Shown here in pieces: positions 37,466 to 48,214 of a stretch of 64,000 nt of DNA. The stretch's first letter is position 1; each line of letters begins with the position of its first letter. The DNA comes from Monodelphis domestica (lineage: Eukaryota > Chordata > Mammalia > Didelphimorphia > Didelphidae). The DNA lies in assembly GCF_027887165.1 (NCBI RefSeq), contig NC_077229.1, forward strand, positions 204,315,753-204,379,752, given 5' to 3'. The translations under genes were made by a program, and so were the position numbers. A model generated the notes under the pieces. The model had not been told where the DNA came from and ran no database searches. It saw only the letters and a list, made by a program, of their open reading frames with translations.

Positions 37466-38820
37466 GGGACATTAAGGCATTGTTGTAGAATTGTGAACTG
37501 ATCCATTCATTCTGGAGGGCAATTTGGAACTGTGCCAAAAGGGCTATAAAGCTGTGTGTACCCTTTGATTGTATAATACCACTACTGGGTTTGTATACCA
37601 AAAGGATCATAAAAATAGGGAAAAAACCTACTTGTACAAAAATATTCATAGCAGTTCTTTTTGTGGTAGCAAAGAATTGGAAATTGAGGGAATTTCAATT
37701 AATTAGGGAACAGCTGAACAAATTGTGGTATATGTTGGTGATGGAATACTATTGTCATTCCATGAGAATGATGTTATGAGAAATGATGAGCAGAATGATT
37801 TTAGAAAAAGTTGGAAACATCTACATGAACTGATGCAGAGTGAAATAAGCAGAACCAGGAGAAGATTGTACATAGTTAAAAGCAATATTGGTCAATGATC
37901 AACTGTGAAAGACTTAGCTACTTTCAGGAATACAATGATCCAAGACAATTCTGAAGGACTTAAATGACAAAGAGTGCTATTGGCCTTCAAAGAAAGAACT
38001 GTTGGTGTCACATGCAGATCAAAGTATACTATTGTTAACTTGTAAATAACACAGAACTACCAAAATGGTCAGAAAAAACAAATCTTTAATCAGGAAAGAG
38101 ATAGGTCCAAAAATTGGCCACTACTCAGAGCCCAGTGCCAAGAACTACACAGGGCCTACATCCTGGGGACTCTGGGAACATGTCCCTGAAATAAGGTACC
38201 ATGCTGTGATTTCTCCAAAGAGTGACAGAACTTGGAGCAGAGAATGCATACATAGACAAGCTGCAAGCAAGCTGCAAAGAGGTTGCAGCCAGGTACTGGG
38301 GTATCTGGTAGCAGTCAACTATAATGAATACAAAGGAAAAGGCCAAATCAAGAGCTGGCCTTCCTGAGAGAGGACTTTAATACAATGGGAAAAGTTTCTG
38401 AAACAGATACTCAACATTTGACTATGCCTACTAATCCCACTGGAACTAGGGTCCCCAAACACTTTAAGGTCTATAGTTTAGCCCAAAACAGGTATACCTA
38501 CTACTTGAGTTTTAAAAGGGCAAGGGTAAGCTTGGGGTCTCCAGATTTCAAGTTGACACTATCTTTCACATTAGTTTCTTTATGGTTTTACTTGGGGGTT
38601 TTGGTTTTACATAAGTATTCTCTTATAATAATGACCAATATGGAACTATATTGTGCATGATAATACATGTATAATCTAGATCGAATTGCTTACCATCTCT
38701 GGGAGGGTAGGAAGAAAGGGAAGGAGGGAGACAATTTGGATCTTATAATTTTGGAAAATGTATGTTGGAAATTGTTATTACATATAACTAGTAAAATAAA
38801 ATCTTTGAATTAAAAAAAAA
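37466..38820 (+). mobile_element. L1 3' end, interrupted by an LTR-like insert
   Basis: ORF2 C-terminal DNA and 3' UTR: GGAGGGCAATTTGGAACTG, GCAAAGAATTGGAAATTGAGG, GATGCAGAGTGAAATAAGCAG, ending in an A-tail at 38812-38820. Heavily 5'-truncated. The 3' UTR is split at 38033-38558. Confidence 0.85.
38033..38558. mobile_element. LTR-like insert in the L1 3' UTR
   Basis: 526 bp with ends TGTTAACTTG and CAAGTTGACA (imperfect inverted), flanked by CTAT at 38029-38032 and 38559-38562. TG...CA ends and a 4-bp duplication suit a solo LTR; no coding content. Confidence 0.6.
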
Positions 38821-39214
38821 TTGTCTCTAAGCTTTTAAAAAAGTCAGCTCTGCAAGTACAGCTGAAATGGAAATCTCATGAAAAAAGTCCCCAGAATTTT
38901 GCAGTAATGCAAGCTTAATATAAGTGTCAATGTAGAATCTAGAAACCCCCAAATTTGTAGCCTAGTAAGATCTGATGAACCCCAAGTTTATGAGAGTTCA
39001 TCCTGAGGGAAGTTTCAGATTTAGCTAGATTCTGGCTGAACAATAGACCTAAGGTAAATGATAATCCCAGTTAGGTGGGATTAAGCAAATGCAAAGTATT
39101 CTTTTTGTCTTAAGTAGTCTCCCCCATTGTATCTGAGACCCTTTCCCAAGAAGACTCACACCTGGGCAGGGACCACTCTTTTAGTATCCACTGTAAGTAG
39201 CCACTTCCCTTACA
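38821..39214. other. No gene seen
   Basis: Sequence of unclear origin left of the hAT element, perhaps retroviral like the sequence on its right side. Confidence 0.25.
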
Positions 39215-39222
39215 TCCTAGCC

Positions 39223-40979
39223 CAGTAATGGGCAATCTTTTGAGCTTTGATAGGGTAAGATATCTAGCCTAAGCACTAAGTAATTTACTCCTGTCACCTG
39301 GCTCAACCCCGGGCAGGGAGAGTTAGTCCTTAGCTGGCCTCTGCAAAGTCAAGGACCTGGGGAAGTCTCTCTCAAGAGGTGGATCTCTCCTGAGGCTAGT
39401 TTTTACAGAAAAATCCAGGAAAGGAGTCAGCCTTTTCACTCACCACATGTCAGTCCAAAGGAAGAGATTTAAGAACTGCCTCACCAGGAATAGGGTCTCA
39501 GGTCCAGTGAGCAGATTCTTCTCCAGTCTCATCTCCAAAGAATTAAGAACTGTCTCCTCATAGGAAGTTTAATTCCAAGTAATACCCTCACTCAGGAAGT
39601 TGTAACTCCCTTTTAAAGACACTTTCTTTTGTGTCACTTCCTGGGCCTTCCCCTAATTTTACATCTGCCAATCATAGTTGAAGCTTTGCTTTAGGACTAC
39701 CCAGGGGCAGTCAGTTTAATTCTGATTCATCACCCCATATTGCACACAGAGGTCACAGACCTCCTCCACTCAGGTGTGAATGGGGTGTTTACACGTTTGG
39801 TGATTAAATCTAAAAGTGGTCAGGGGTCACAATTTAATCTTCACAATCAGGGTAGAGTTAATTTTAATCTTCACACCTACCAGCCTCTCCATGGAAGGCA
39901 ATTAATATACCTGTTGTCCCTGGCCTATACATAGGGGGGAGGGATTCCAAGCACAGTTTTGTTATGAGTGTTATACCTGAAGAAAAGGGTCTCAATACAG
40001 TGGGTAAATAAGAATCCTTAGGTTTAATTTTGTAAGTAGACTCTCTTGGTGATATTCTGGGGGGATAAAGTGGGATATCTGTATTAACCCTGCAGGCATT
40101 TTGCTCTCATCTATTTTTCCTGGGGCTGGGGAGAGAATGCTAATCATAGCAATTCCAATAATAAAGGATGTTAGTGAGAGAAGTCTTACAGAGGTGGTCT
40201 GAGTAAGTGTTTCTATCCTTCCTGGGGGCTGCTTTCCACCTGTGACCATGTCAAACAGCATGGTTTTGATGGCTCCCAGCAGGTCTTGATATTATTTAAC
40301 TTGTGTGGGGTACCCTGAACTATAAGTGAGGGAGAGGGGGAATTCTTTAACTAACCTGCCTATTAGTGACTTTTTTGTTGCTGAATTTCATTGGCTAAAT
40401 CTTCAATTGAAGGTGGGTATTTTGTACACTTCAAGCCTAAGCAAGGGCTACTAACTTCATCCATCAATTTGTTTCTTTTGTTGGTTTTGATATTATTTAA
40501 CACTGAGAATAAGGTCTCACAAAAGTACATAGAGGGAAAAATTGTGAGTAAAGCCATTGCTATATTTTTCAGGGTGCTAAAAGTGTCTGATAATCGGTTC
40601 CAGGCACTCCTCCTTTGCACATGGGCCAGAGCCCTGCTTAGTCTTTTGCAGGCCCAGACCAGCCCTGACCCACCCCACCCCAGCCAGTTGGCTCAGGGGC
40701 CTCTGCGATAGCAGCTGCTGCTTCCCGCCAGCCTGCCTGTCCACTCACATTGCACAGGCACTCCTTCTCACCCCCGGGGGAGCCCCACACACCCCAGCTG
40801 CCTGGTGCACACAGCCCACTGCTCACCCCTCCCAGGCTGGGGCATGGCCATGGCTACAGCTGCTGGCACACAGCTCCCCAGGAGGGCTTTGAGGCGTGCT
40901 GAGCCCTCATGCGGCCTCAAATCATTGAAAATGGCTACATGTCAGTGCTGACACATGTGTAATAGGTTCACCATCACGA
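39223..40979 (-). mobile_element. hAT DNA transposon with nested LTR material
   Basis: An 8-bp duplication TCCTAGCC flanks it at 39215-39222 and 40980-40987, the size typical of hAT. Ends are related inverted repeats (left CAGTAATGGGCAATCTTTT; right reads ATGGTGAACCTATT on the minus strand). 40363-40620 on the minus strand encodes the hAT C-terminal dimerisation region (YFCETLFSVLNNIKTNKRNKL). Most of the transposase is missing and part of the interior is replaced by LTR-like DNA. A GC-rich block occupies 40620-40920. Inactive. Confidence 0.75.
39245..40340 (-). mobile_element. Retroviral LTR and flanking sequence inside the hAT
   Basis: 39420-39870 is related to the LTR family at 43-45 kb (GTCACTTCCTGGGCCTTCCCCTAATTTTACATCTGCCAATCA). 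39990-40340 may be retroviral internal sequence by its position upstream of the LTR on the minus strand, but I cannot assign it. Fossil, broken. Confidence 0.45.
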
Positions 40980-40987
40980 TCCTAGCC

Positions 40988-41370
40988 TCTAGCCATGATT
41001 CCTTTCCCAAGCTTGATTGTATCCTGTCAGTATAGTTTGAACACTCCCATTTCTTTATGGCTATGGTAATGTCAATCATCTTTCCCGGCCCCTGCATCCC
41101 CCAAATTCTTTTGTTCCTCGGAATTGTCCGATCTATCACGGTTGGCGGTCCCAGGGGTCAGTGACCAGAGCAGCCAGAGTCTTGGGGCTCTGTGTGGAGG
41201 CCTTGAGGAGAGTACTGAACCCCTTTCCTTAATTAAAGTGTTTTTTTTTTACTATTTAATAGTTCTGTATTTTTCCCATTTGACACAAATTAACCATGTA
41301 ATGTAGCAATCTTTGGTTAATGTGCTTAGTTCATTAATACTCACTGATAATCAATGACATTTCACTGATA
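40988..41370 (-). other. Unassigned sequence, possibly retroviral
   Basis: Continues from the right side of the hAT target site. Composition differs from its neighbours (several CpGs near 41120-41150). No family identified. Confidence 0.25.
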
Positions 41371-41379
41371 CTTGGTCAA

Positions 41380-42290
41380 CATTTATTAAGTACTCATTAC
41401 ATGTCAGGCACTGTTTAGGTATTAAGGACACAAATGTAAAAATGATACAGTCCTTGAGGAATTTATGTTTTATTGGGATATTAGAATATTCATACAGATA
41501 AGCAAATTATATATGTATATACATATATACACATGAATATATTCATATATAAATATAATATATAAACAAATGCTATATAATATATATGTACATATGTAAC
41601 TATTCATGACCCCATTTATAGTTTTCTTGGCAAAGATACTGGAATGGTTTGCTAGTTCTTTCTCCAGTTCATTTTACAGAGAAGGTAACAGAGGCAAACA
41701 GAGTTAAGTGTCTGAGGACAGATTTGAACTCAGGAAGAGAAGTATTGCTGACTCTAGGGCCAGTGCCTCATGTATTAGTAGTGGGGAGGATTAAAATAAT
41801 GTCTTACATAGGAGAGAGAATTTAAACAGAGTACTAATGGAAGTTAGAGTTTCTAAGCTGAAGAAAGGGGAGTCTATGACAAGACGGGGAGGTATGGAAA
41901 ACAAGGGGTAGGTAACTGGAGCAAAAGAAAGGGGACAAGCAATGGAATGTCTTGTACTGGGAACAACCAATAGGACAATTTGTCTGGAAAGTAAAGTGTA
42001 TGAAGAAAAGTAATGTTCATTAAGCCTGGAGCCATGTTCAGAAGGGCTTTAAATACCAAATAGAGAAATTTATATATTTTATCCTTGAGGCAATTGGGAG
42101 CCATTGGAGCTTTTTGAACAGAGGAGTAACGTCAGACATATATGTTTTAGGAATACCATTTGGGTGTGGAGGATGGATTGGAGAGGAGAGAAAGCAGATG
42201 CAGGAAGATTAATTAGGCTGCTATTACAGCACTCTAGGTGAGAATATAGTGATCAGGGCAGGAGAGTTAATAATTCTACTGAACCAGGAA
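41380..42290 (+). repeat. Ancient marsupial interspersed repeat, about 0.9 kb
   Basis: Opens with AACATTTATTAAGTACTCATTAC...GTCAGGCACTG. It ends with GAAGGGCTTTAAATACCAAA, GGGAGCCATTGGAGC and GGAGGATGGATTGGAGAGG. It is interrupted by TA repeats and a MAR1 copy. Family name not certain. Confidence 0.55.
41595..41770 (-). mobile_element. MAR1-type SINE, minus strand
   Basis: TTCATGACCCCATTTATAGT, TTTTCTTGGCAAAGATACTGG and the GCAGG-like CORE part, inserted in the older repeat. Confidence 0.8.
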
Positions 42291-42619
42291 CTGATCTATA
42301 GATAGACAAATGTGGGCTACATTTAGGGAAGAATAGCTAATTGAGTAGTGAATATGTATTGAATGGTGCTACAGAAAATTGCCCAATTATGCTTACTCTG
42401 TACCCATTACAAATTTATTTTATCTAATCTCAACTAAGTCCTCAGGGCTGCACTGCAATCTTTTACTCTTCCCTAATTGGTTGTCACTATCCCCACAACA
42501 ACTTTTCCATATTTTTTCTTCCTGTTTCCCATATATTCCCTTCCCCACTCATTCTCAGCCAACTACTTCTACTCATGATCTGCCTGAGATAATAGAAGTC
42601 ATTTGCCATTCTGTCTGGT
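42291..42619. other. No gene seen
   Basis: Pyrimidine-rich intronic sequence. Confidence 0.3.
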
Positions 42620-42960
42620 GTGAGGTACCACACTTTATATAGTACACTGAGGTTCTAGAACAGCAGATACAGAGGAAGATCATCAGAATGATGAGAGAAT
42701 TTGAAAACATGTTGAAGGAAAATGAATCAACAAATGTTTGTATTAAAGGAACTAGGGATGATTAGCCTGGAAAAAGAGATATAAAGTTAGAGATAAATGG
42801 AACATTAGAACCTCAAACCTTGTCATTTTATATGAAAGGTAATAACAAACTGTGTAGGGAAATAATCTTTGTGGAGATTCAAACTCTGGGTGAAATATCT
42901 CTGTGTGTGTGTATATATATACACATGCATAAATATATGTATGACATACATATGTGGTTG
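42620..42960 (+). repeat. CR1/L3-like ancient repeat
   Basis: GATCATCAGAATGATGAGAG, then GAACTAGGGATGATTAGCCTGG, matching the opposite strand of the 26925-27340 type. It ends in a GT/TA tract. Confidence 0.5.
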
Positions 42961-42983
42961 AAGGATGAGGTGAGGAATGCCTT

Positions 42984-43900
42984 TGTGACCATGAAAAAAT
43001 GTGGGTTTTCAAGACTTTGAATTGCCAAAACTATAAAGATAATTTTTAGTGTCTTCATTTAAATCAAAAATAAGTTGTTACCATGGGGAAAATTCCCAAA
43101 TATGAAATACCCAAGTCAGCTGGGTTTTATGGAGATTTTAATTAATACAAATGAAGGAATTAAGGAAAGGGAAAGAGACAGAGTAAGAGGAAATAGTAGT
43201 AAAAGGCTAGGGCCTAGGCCAAAATGGCCTAGGTCTTTCTCTTTAAGAGAGAAACTAAGTCAGTCTTTAATCACTCACCACAAGATTTTGTCCCAAGCAA
43301 AACTTCAATTCTTCACTGAAATCCTGAACTCCTGAACTGAATCCAAGAGCCAGCTCTTGACTCCTGACCTCCAATTCAGCTTCCAAAGCTGAACTCACTA
43401 CAGAGGCCTCAAGCTCCTTCCTTTTAAAGAAAATTTTCTCTTGTGTCACCTCCCCTAAATTTTCACATCTACCAATAACAGTAGATGCTTTTCCTAGGAC
43501 TGCCCATTCTTAGTTTTCACCACTCTTTAGTTCTCACCTTCTCTGGGTAGATTATATCTTCTGAGTACTTCACACCTCTTTTCTAAGCTTGCCCTTTGTA
43601 AGTTGCTTGACCTTTTAGTGATTAGTTTGACCTTCACAGGTACTTAGCACCCTTTTGTATTAGATCTGAAAATAGACCTAGCTTAAGGGCTTTTGCCTCA
43701 CTATAAGTATGGATTGGGGACTTTTTCTCATTGTTCCATCAGGAGTTTACAACTTTATCTTCCCCTAAAGTATGCCTAAGTATGGATGGAGTAATGTACA
43801 ATTCTCAATACATTCCTGACCAAGTACTTTCATTGTTTAAAATGGGGAATAGCCTTAACCAAATGTTCCAAGGTAGAGTCTGAGAAATTTAAGATTCACA
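42984..43900 (-). mobile_element. Solo LTR, first of a side-by-side pair
   Basis: 917 bp, TGTGACC... to ...AAGATTCACA. Left flank CCTT, right flank CCCT, a 3-of-4 match. Same family as 2404 and 44027. Confidence 0.75.
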
Positions 43901-44026
43901 CCCTTCAGATACTTCAAAATCCTCACTCATGAGTAAACTTCTAGAAGGGGAAGAGAGAAGCACAAGTTATATAGATACACTACAAAGAGATTATAGAAAA
44001 GGAATCCTGTCTGGTGCACATAAGAG

Positions 44027-44888
44027 TGTAACCGCAAAAATGTGGTTTTGCCAAGACTGTTATTGCCAAAACTGTAAAGGTTTCGGCCAAACTGTAAAGA
44101 TAATTTTTAGTGTCTTGATTTAAAATCTAAAATTAAGTGGTTGCCATGGGAAAATTCCCAAATATGAAAATACCCAAGTCAGCTGGGCTTTATGGAGATT
44201 TTAATGAATACAAATGAAGGAATTAAGGGAAGGAGAGAGAAAGAGAAAAATAGTAGAAAGGGCCTAGGCCTGAGCCTAAAGAAGAGCGAGTCAGTCTTTA
44301 TCACTCACCACAAGATCATCTCAAGCAAGCTCCAGTCTTCCACTGAACTCCTGAACTGAGTTCAGAGCTCCAATTCAGCTTCCAAACTGAATTAACTCCA
44401 AACTGAACGGAATTCTCCTTTTAAAGAAATTTTCTCTTATATCACCTCCCCTAAATTTTCGTATCTACCAATCACAGTAGATGCTTTTTCCCAGGACTGC
44501 CCATTCATAGTTCTCATCTTCTTTGGTTCTCACCTTCTCTGGTTAGACTAAAACTTTACACCTCTTTTGTTAAGCTTGCCTTTTGTAAGTTGCTTGACCT
44601 TTTAGTGATTAATTTAACCTTTTTAAGTATTTAGCACCTTTTTGCATTAGATCTAAAAATAGACCACCTAGCTTAAGGTTTTAGCTTCATTATAAGTATG
44701 AGTTAGAGACTTTTCATTGTTCAATATGGAGTTTTCAACTTTATCTTCCCCTAAGGCACTGTCTGAGTAGGGTGGAGTAATTTTAAAAGTTCTCAATACA
44801 TTCCTGACCAAGTACCTCCATTGTTAAAATAGGGGAATAGCTTAATCAAATCTTCTGAAGTAGAGTCTAAGCAGTTTTAAGATTCACA
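44027..44888 (-). mobile_element. Solo LTR, second of a side-by-side pair
   Basis: 862 bp, TGTAACCGC... to ...AAGATTCACA, flanked by AGAG at 44023-44026 and 44889-44892. Same orientation as the preceding LTR, 126 bp away. Confidence 0.8.
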
Positions 44889-44892
44889 AGAG

Positions 44893-45235
44893 ACCCTCTT
44901 CTTTCCCTCACATCCCACCCTGACTCATAGTTCTGTCAAGAACCTGAGTTTTGACTTGGTCTAGGGATGTGATTAAATTAACTTTAGTTTATTTGTCTCT
45001 GTTGATCACATTTCCAATTTCTCTTCTTGTGCTGGGTAAAGAGTATTGCTGGAGACTGAGACCAAAAGGTGTGCAATCCCCACTGGGGATAGAAAGGAGA
45101 TTATTGCTTTTAGTAAGGGGTAGAGGGGGAAGGGGAATCTGCTCCTTATTACTTTGTATGTAAAATGATATATAATGTCCCTCCTATATAGTTCTAAATC
45201 CATTATCCTAAGATCTCTTTTTTCAAGCTAAATAT
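44893..45235. other. No gene seen
   Basis: Unassigned; a short CR1/L3-like piece (CAAGCTAAATATCCCCAGTTC) at 45225-45245. Confidence 0.3.
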
Positions 45236-45249
45236 CCCCAGTTCTAGTT

Positions 45250-45530
45250 TTTTGTTTTCTTTTAATTTTTATTGATAGCTTTCATTTTTAATAACTTAAT
45301 TTCCCAGTATATCCCTTCTCTGTTCACCGCCCAGAGAGGCATCCCTTATAACAAAGAATAAGAAAGAACAAAAATGCAGTTCAACAAAACTAACCCACAC
45401 ATCAATCAAGTCTGACAATATGTTCAGTCTTCCACATCCATAGTCTCCCACCTCTGCAGAGCAGGTAGAGATGTGTTCCTTGTTAAAATCACCCATGAAT
45501 GTTAATCATTTTCTTTTTGTTCCCATGCTT
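45250..45530 (-). repeat. Interspersed repeat, probably a LINE 3' end, family unknown
   Basis: TTAATTTTTATTGATAGCTTTC...CAGAGAGGCATCCCTTATAAC...AAGTCTGACAATATG. I recognise it as a recurrent marsupial repeat but cannot name it. Confidence 0.4.
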
Positions 45531-45857
45531 CACCTGCTAAGGGGTATGTGCTGAGAGGAGCACAGGATTTTTATGGCATGAAGGTGTTAATGTGTAGAAC
45601 TGGGCAGTGAGAGTTTTCTCATCCCAGTTTTTTTCCTCAGGCAACCTATTTATCAATAAACTGAGGAAGGTGATCTTGCACTATACTGTGAATTGTAGAC
45701 TTATTGAGTAGTCTCAGCCTGGGGCTGGTGCTACATAAACTTTGACTATTACTATATTCTGTGGTAGATCAATAATCTGGCAGGGTTTTTTCAGAAAGCA
45801 GGATTAGAATTCAAAATGACTGCACAGTGGAAGATATCTGTAAGAATTAAGTTCAGA

Positions 45858-46048
45858 GGGCAGTTAGGTGGCCCAGTGATTGAGAGACAGACTTTAAGAC
45901 AGGAGATCCTGGGTTCAAGTTTGGCCTCAGATACTTCATAACTGTGTGACTCTGGGTAAGTTGCTTAAATCCCATTTCCTGGCCCTTACCATTTGACTGC
46001 CTTTAAGCCAATACATAGTATTGATTCTAAGATGGAAGGTAAGGGTTG
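45858..46048 (+). mobile_element. SINE1-type SINE
   Basis: GGGCAGTTAGGTGGCCCAG head, GGGTTCAAGTTTGGCCTCAG, tail GATGGAAGGTAAGGGTT. Confidence 0.9.
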
Positions 46049-46054
46049 TTGTTT

Positions 46055-46215
46055 TTTCCTTAAGAGTTTTATACATTCAAAAATGAGCAATATGGAAATG
46101 TTTTGCCTGATAATACATGTATAATCCAGATCCAAAGGAGGGAGATAAGTCTTATCATATAGCTTAGGGAAACTTATGTGGAAATTTGTTTTTATGTGTA
46201 ATTAGTTAAAAAAAG
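46055..46215 (+). mobile_element. L1 3' UTR fragment
   Basis: CAATATGGAAATGTTTTGCC and GATAATACATGTATAATCCAG, compare 38636 and 55020. Confidence 0.7.
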
Positions 46216-47085
46216 TAAATGAAAGTTTAGATCAAAAGTAGCAGAAAAAGTCACAGTTACATGAATAACTTAAACAGAAAAAAAAGTAAAAAAAAGAGAG
46301 GTCTCTGTGAGCCATCCAGGTACAAACATGACTTTCTACCTTTTATTGTTCTGTGTAACTCTTCTCTAACATTTTCTAAGTACTAGGAAATAATTGGCTT
46401 TTCAGTGGTGTAGTTAAAGAAGAACTAGCTATTATAGTGGTCCACAAGCAGAAAGTAAGTTAATTATTTAATAATTCTGATACACACACAACTACTAGGC
46501 ATTCATTTTTTCTCTCTTCCACTTATCTTTCCTGGGGGGAAAAAGAAAGGAACATTTTTTACCTTTGTAATAAACAGAGAGAAGCAAAATTCTCATATTT
46601 GACATGTCCAAAAATATGTCTCATTCTGCATATTAGTCCATCTCCTCTATCAGAAGGGAGGTAGTATTCTTCATCATTGGTCCTCTAAAATTGTGATTGG
46701 TCATGGAGCTGTTCTCAGTTGTTAAGTGCTTCAAAAATTTCTATTTTTACTATGTTGAGGAATTATTGTTCTTCTAGTTCTCTAGTTCTAGTGTTCTAGT
46801 TCTTCACTCCCTCACTTTCTAATCTTTAATCCTCATTTCTCCATCATGACAAAAAGCCTTTCCAAGACCCTTTTGTCTTCTCATCTTGTTCAAATGGTGA
46901 AAAAAAATCTTTGTGTCAAATTCTTTGATAAGTTTGGTATCTAAGACAACTGACAGAAATATGACACCCAAATCAACTCCTCAACAGGTAAGTGGTGAAA
47001 GGATATTCACTGTTTTCAAAGAATTGCAGACTATAACAACCATAGAAAAGAATGCTTCAGATCACAAATAATAAGAAGTGAAATT
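46216..47085. other. No gene or clear repeat seen
   Basis: AT-rich intronic sequence. Confidence 0.3.
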
Positions 47086-47089
47086 CAAA

Positions 47090-47620
47090 ATTACCTTGAG
47101 CTTCTACTGCACAATCAGGAAAATGGCAAAGATGACAAAACTTGGCAATAGTCAGTGTTGGAGGTGATAGAAGAGAAACGAGTGGATTAATACATTGTTG
47201 GTGGAGCTGTGAAATAGTATAGTCATTCTGGAAAGAAGTTTGGAATTATGTAAATAAAGTGGCTAAAATGCTTTGATGTTTTGATCTAGAGAATCCATTG
47301 CTTGAATTCTATCCCATATACCCCAAAGGGGTGACTGACAAAAGGTAGATTCAATATGTACCAGAATGTTTATAGTAGCATTTTTTGTGACACCAAAGAA
47401 CAGAAACAAAGCAGATGCTCATTGCCAGGGTAGTGACTAAACAAATTGTGGTTCGTTAATGTAATACAATATTACTGGGCTGTAAAACACAAAGAATATA
47501 GAGAAACATAGAAAGACTACACAAACTGATGTAAAGTGAAGTAAATAAAGTTAAAGCAATATATACAATGATTACAATAATACGAATGGAAAGAATAGTA
47601 AGCTTGGCATTAAGAATAGA
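47090..47620 (+). mobile_element. Old L1 ORF2 3' fragment
   Basis: GGAGGTGATAGAAGAG, CATTGTTGGTGGAGCTGTGAA, CATTCTGGAAAGAAGTTTGG, AATACAATATTACTGGGCTG. It is followed by a stub of SINE1 tail at 47625-47675. Confidence 0.7.
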
Positions 47621-47724
47621 GCTGAGCTACTCTTCTGCCTTGGATTGATGCTAAAACAGAAGGTAAGGCTTTAAAAAAACTGATATGAGAAGATAACTTT
47701 CCCAACTCCTTTGCTAAATTAAAG

Positions 47725-47803
47725 GATGTATGTATACATATATACACACACACACCATGTGTGTGTGTATATGTATGTATGTGTATATGTGTATGTATAT
47801 AGA
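47725..47803 (+). repeat. TA/CA/TG tract with palindrome
   Basis: Alternating purine-pyrimidine tract. Arms 47740-47753 and 47759-47772 are perfectly complementary around ACCAT. Confidence 0.85.
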
Positions 47804-48041
47804 AAACGTCAGATTTTTTAATTTGTTGATCAGTTTTGTTAGGTTTTTCCTCTTTTTCTTAAAAATGTTTTTTATATATATGAGAGAGCTCTCTGCAAAG
47901 GAAAATAAATAGATATAATGTAAAAACAAAAGATAGTCATAAAAGGTTATTTTTTTAAATTAAATTAAAATTACCAGTGATTTCTTAATTACCAAAGTCA
48001 CTGTTGACTACCCTCTCCTCTAGAATACTCTTTGCTAGCTT

Positions 48042-48044
<3 letters not shown>

Positions 48045-48101
<57 letters not shown>

Positions 48102-48140
48102 TTCTCTCTCTCTTTCTCTCTCTCTCTTTCTCTCTCTCTC
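48045..48140 (+). repeat. (CT)n microsatellite
   Basis: CT dinucleotides with TTC interruptions. Confidence 0.95.
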
Positions 48141-48214
48141 CCTGCTCTCTATCCCTCTCCCCTGCCCCACTTTCCCTCCTCCTCTTTACCTTTGTGTGAC
48201 CCTTCTTTAGTTGG

